Shown: in pieces, positions 62,397 through 64,000 of the stretch
Position numbering within the stretch: position 1 is the first letter of the stretch
Layout of the letters: each line of letters begins with the position of its first letter
Origin: Otis tarda
Taxonomy: Eukaryota > Chordata > Aves > Otidiformes > Otididae
Assembly (NCBI GenBank): GCA_026413225.1
Contig: CM048553.1
Span: 115,078,690-115,142,689 of the forward strand
Length of the DNA: 64,000 bases
Direction: 5' to 3'
Translations under genes and position numbers: made by a program
The notes under the pieces: generated by a model
Told to the model about the DNA's origin: nothing
Databases searched by the model: none
What the model saw: only the letters and a program-made list of their open reading frames with translations

Positions 62397-63217
62397 TGAA
62401 CAAAAGCAACCTGTGCTGATTGCAAAAAAGGGAAAACTTGAGATGCATTGAAGCTTTGCTATTCTCTTAAAGAGAATAGCAGTGTTTGCGAAGCACAGGT
62501 TTCACTGCTTTATTTAGAATATTGATTTAATACCTTGATGTGGTATAACAGGGAAACTTCCCAAATAGAATGTATTTAAACAGTTGCCTGGTTTCCATTC
62601 AGTGAGGAGGATGACTCTGAATTAAGACTGCTAGAATAGATTCAAAGATTTTTCTACTTGCTGGTGAAGACTGCCTTATGGTGGAAGGAAAACCTTCTGG
62701 GTCACTCTTCTCCTCAGCCTCCAAACATTTTGCCTCCTATGACACAGTGCTGTATAGCATGGCTGTTTTCCAGGACCGGTGGAAAAGACACCGATTGTAT
62801 TGAATGGCTTCCTGCTGAAACTTTTTTCTTTTAAGGACCAAGCTTCCTATGGTTATTTGGCATGCTACTTCAAAAGTTGAAGCGATGATTCAAATGCCCT
62901 CCACCATCAGAACCACTGCAGATAGTTACCAAATTCAGTAAGTTTTGAGTCAGTTACGGGGTTTTTTGTTGGAACAGTAGTAAACAAATACAGTAAATGA
63001 ATGCTGTAAATTATTTATATATGTATATATAGCATATATATATATAAGAAGAACAGTACTTTGACTAAGCTATAGTTTGCAAGATATTGATGGCATCAGG
63101 CAAAATTGTTTTGTATAATTAAATGCTTAGCTTTACTTTTTATGTAAAGTGCAGCATTTTCCATACTTGTGTACTGTATCTTATTGATCAGATGTTTAAA
63201 ATTATTTTAAATACTGC

Positions 63218-63240
63218 ATTAAAGCAATTATTTTATTAAA
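63218..63240 (+). promoter_or_regulatory. Candidate distal poly(A) signals (two ATTAAA)
   Basis: ATTAAA at 63218-63223 and 63235-63240 sit at the end of an extended A/T-rich block, followed by a T/G-containing stretch (ggtaactttgtttcctaatg). This is the most likely main 3' end. Confidence 0.5.
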
Positions 63241-63245
63241 AATAA

Positions 63246-64000
63246 GAAATTGGTAACTTTGTTTCCTAATGTGAGAAATTTAGCGTCTGAAGTTGTCATC
63301 CCCATGACTAATGGCATGGCTCTTAGAGGGAGCCCTGGCTATCTGCCCATCACAGTGATTGGCACCGTTGCCTCATATGACGCGTTAACGATAAACGTGT
63401 ATTTTAAGATTTTTAAACAGACCTAAGTGACAGAGCAAAGAATTACTTGAAGAAGGGGTAGTTGGGGAGAAAAAGCAACCTCTCATTTGTCCGATTTGCC
63501 TGTCAGTCAGCACAGAGGCTGTTTTGTTTTTGTTTTGGTTTTTTTTAATAGCTGGGCAGAGGTGAGTGTTTTGCACGTGTTCTGGGAAGTAAAAACACAG
63601 GAACTGTCTCAGACTTCAGCAATGTGCAGTGGAAGCATTCTCCTAAATTATTTTTAAAGCAACTCACTATTAGTTAAGTGCAGGTTAGAGAACAAAGATG
63701 AGCATCTGCATGTTGGCCTGCCTCTTTGTCATTTTTAAACCAATGTGATACTTAAAGTAAAAGATGTTGGAGAAAATAACTTATCTAAAGTATGACAGAT
63801 GATTCAAGTGGTGTTATGGCCTGCCTGTGATGCAGATTGCATGCTTTCATTGCTGCTCTAGCAAGTTGTCTCTTTCACCAGTAGCTCCTCCCTGTGTGCC
63901 ACCTCTTCCTTCTTCCTCCCCCAGATTTTGCCCTGTAAGGAGCAGCAGACATTTTCAGAAATGTTTTTCAGTAGATCTTCAGGCCTAATTTCAGATAGGG
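63246..64000. other. Downstream flank, no feature seen
   Basis: About 750 bp after the estimated gene end. It contains a T-rich stretch (about 63523-63548) and no recognisable exon, transposon or RNA gene. Confidence 0.6.

Larger units (their letters stand above)
2333..63245 (+). other. TAF4B: TAF4B gene (TFIID subunit 4b), all exons except the first
   Basis: TAF4b is a paralogue of TAF4, a scaffold subunit of the general transcription factor TFIID. In mammals it is enriched in the gonads and supports oocyte and spermatogonial programmes (family knowledge). I joined 14 coding exons whose GT/AG boundaries and phases agree: 2333-2481, 3265-3372, 7559-7726, 7832-7954, 10613-10702, 13858-14478, 19432-19567, 20156-20261, 29291-29460, 32207-32337, 37958-38083, 39151-39207, 51388-51507 and 61419-61586. 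They give 756 residues, numbered w1 to w756 in these entries. Domain order is activation-type region, TAFH (about w143-235), repeat linker, then TAF4 C-terminal domain (about w500-756). The b paralogue is favoured over TAF4 by the C-terminal signature ITRVCLRDLIFCMEQERE and by PRKKRPL in exon M. I see no premature stop or frameshift. The first exon, with promoter and start codon, is not in the window. The 3' end is an estimate. Confidence 0.95.
61587..63245 (+). other. TAF4B: TAF4B 3' UTR (extent estimated)
   Basis: AT-rich sequence after the TAA with candidate poly(A) signals at 61720-61725, 62391-62396, 63218-63223 and 63235-63240. The A/T-rich block at 62990-63240, with TA-alternating runs at about 63009-63045, looks like a distal 3' UTR end. 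No second gene or transposon is seen. The true cleavage site cannot be read from sequence alone. Confidence 0.6.

Noticed and set aside
1-64000. CRISPR arrays, phage, toxin or defence genes, tRNA or rRNA genes
   Set aside because: No direct-repeat and spacer array, prokaryotic gene arrangement or structural RNA signature is present; the window is a single vertebrate gene with its introns.

Overview
This window is vertebrate nuclear DNA, almost certainly from a bird. It is AT-rich, its genes are split by long GT-AG introns, and it carries chicken-repeat-1 (CR1) LINEs that end in the avian-type ATTCTATG octamer tail, plus a solo retroviral LTR of a style I recognise from bird genomes. I cannot name the species. 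There are no bacterial genes, operons, CRISPR arrays or rRNA/tRNA genes.

One gene fills the window: TAF4B, the TFIID subunit 4b gene, on the + strand. I could place 14 coding exons (called A to N here) between 2333 and 61586. All 13 junctions between them have GT donors and AG acceptors, and the codon phase is kept at every junction. Together they encode 756 residues from complete or rejoined codons and end in a TAA stop. Only the first coding exon (N-terminus, promoter and 5' UTR) is missing and must lie upstream of position 1. In order, the protein has a Gln/Ser/Thr/Val-rich activation-type region (exons A-C), the TAFH/NHR1 domain (D, E and the start of F), a Ser/Thr/Val/Lys-Pro repeat linker (rest of F, then G and H), and the C-terminal TAF4 domain that pairs with TAF12 (I-N). 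A 3' UTR with several candidate poly(A) signals runs to about 63245.

The introns hold the rest. Intron 5 has a 5'-truncated sense CR1 tail (about 8417-8911). Intron 9 (9 kb) has a solo LTR with a perfect 5-bp target-site duplication (20715-21869) and a 2.5-kb antisense CR1 whose reverse-transcriptase frame is still open over 472 codons (about 22378-24870). Intron 11 holds a decayed CR1 3' end (about 37240-37316), and intron 14 holds a degenerate antisense MIR-like SINE relic (about 58290-58446). The long introns 13 and 14 otherwise look nearly free of recognisable transposons.

I found no evidence of a new biological system. The points most worth a second look are a perfect 45-bp in-frame tandem duplication in exon F inside a wider 15-16-residue repeat, the LTR insertion 453 bp after a coding exon, the near-intact CR1 reverse-transcriptase frame, and the MIR-like relic.
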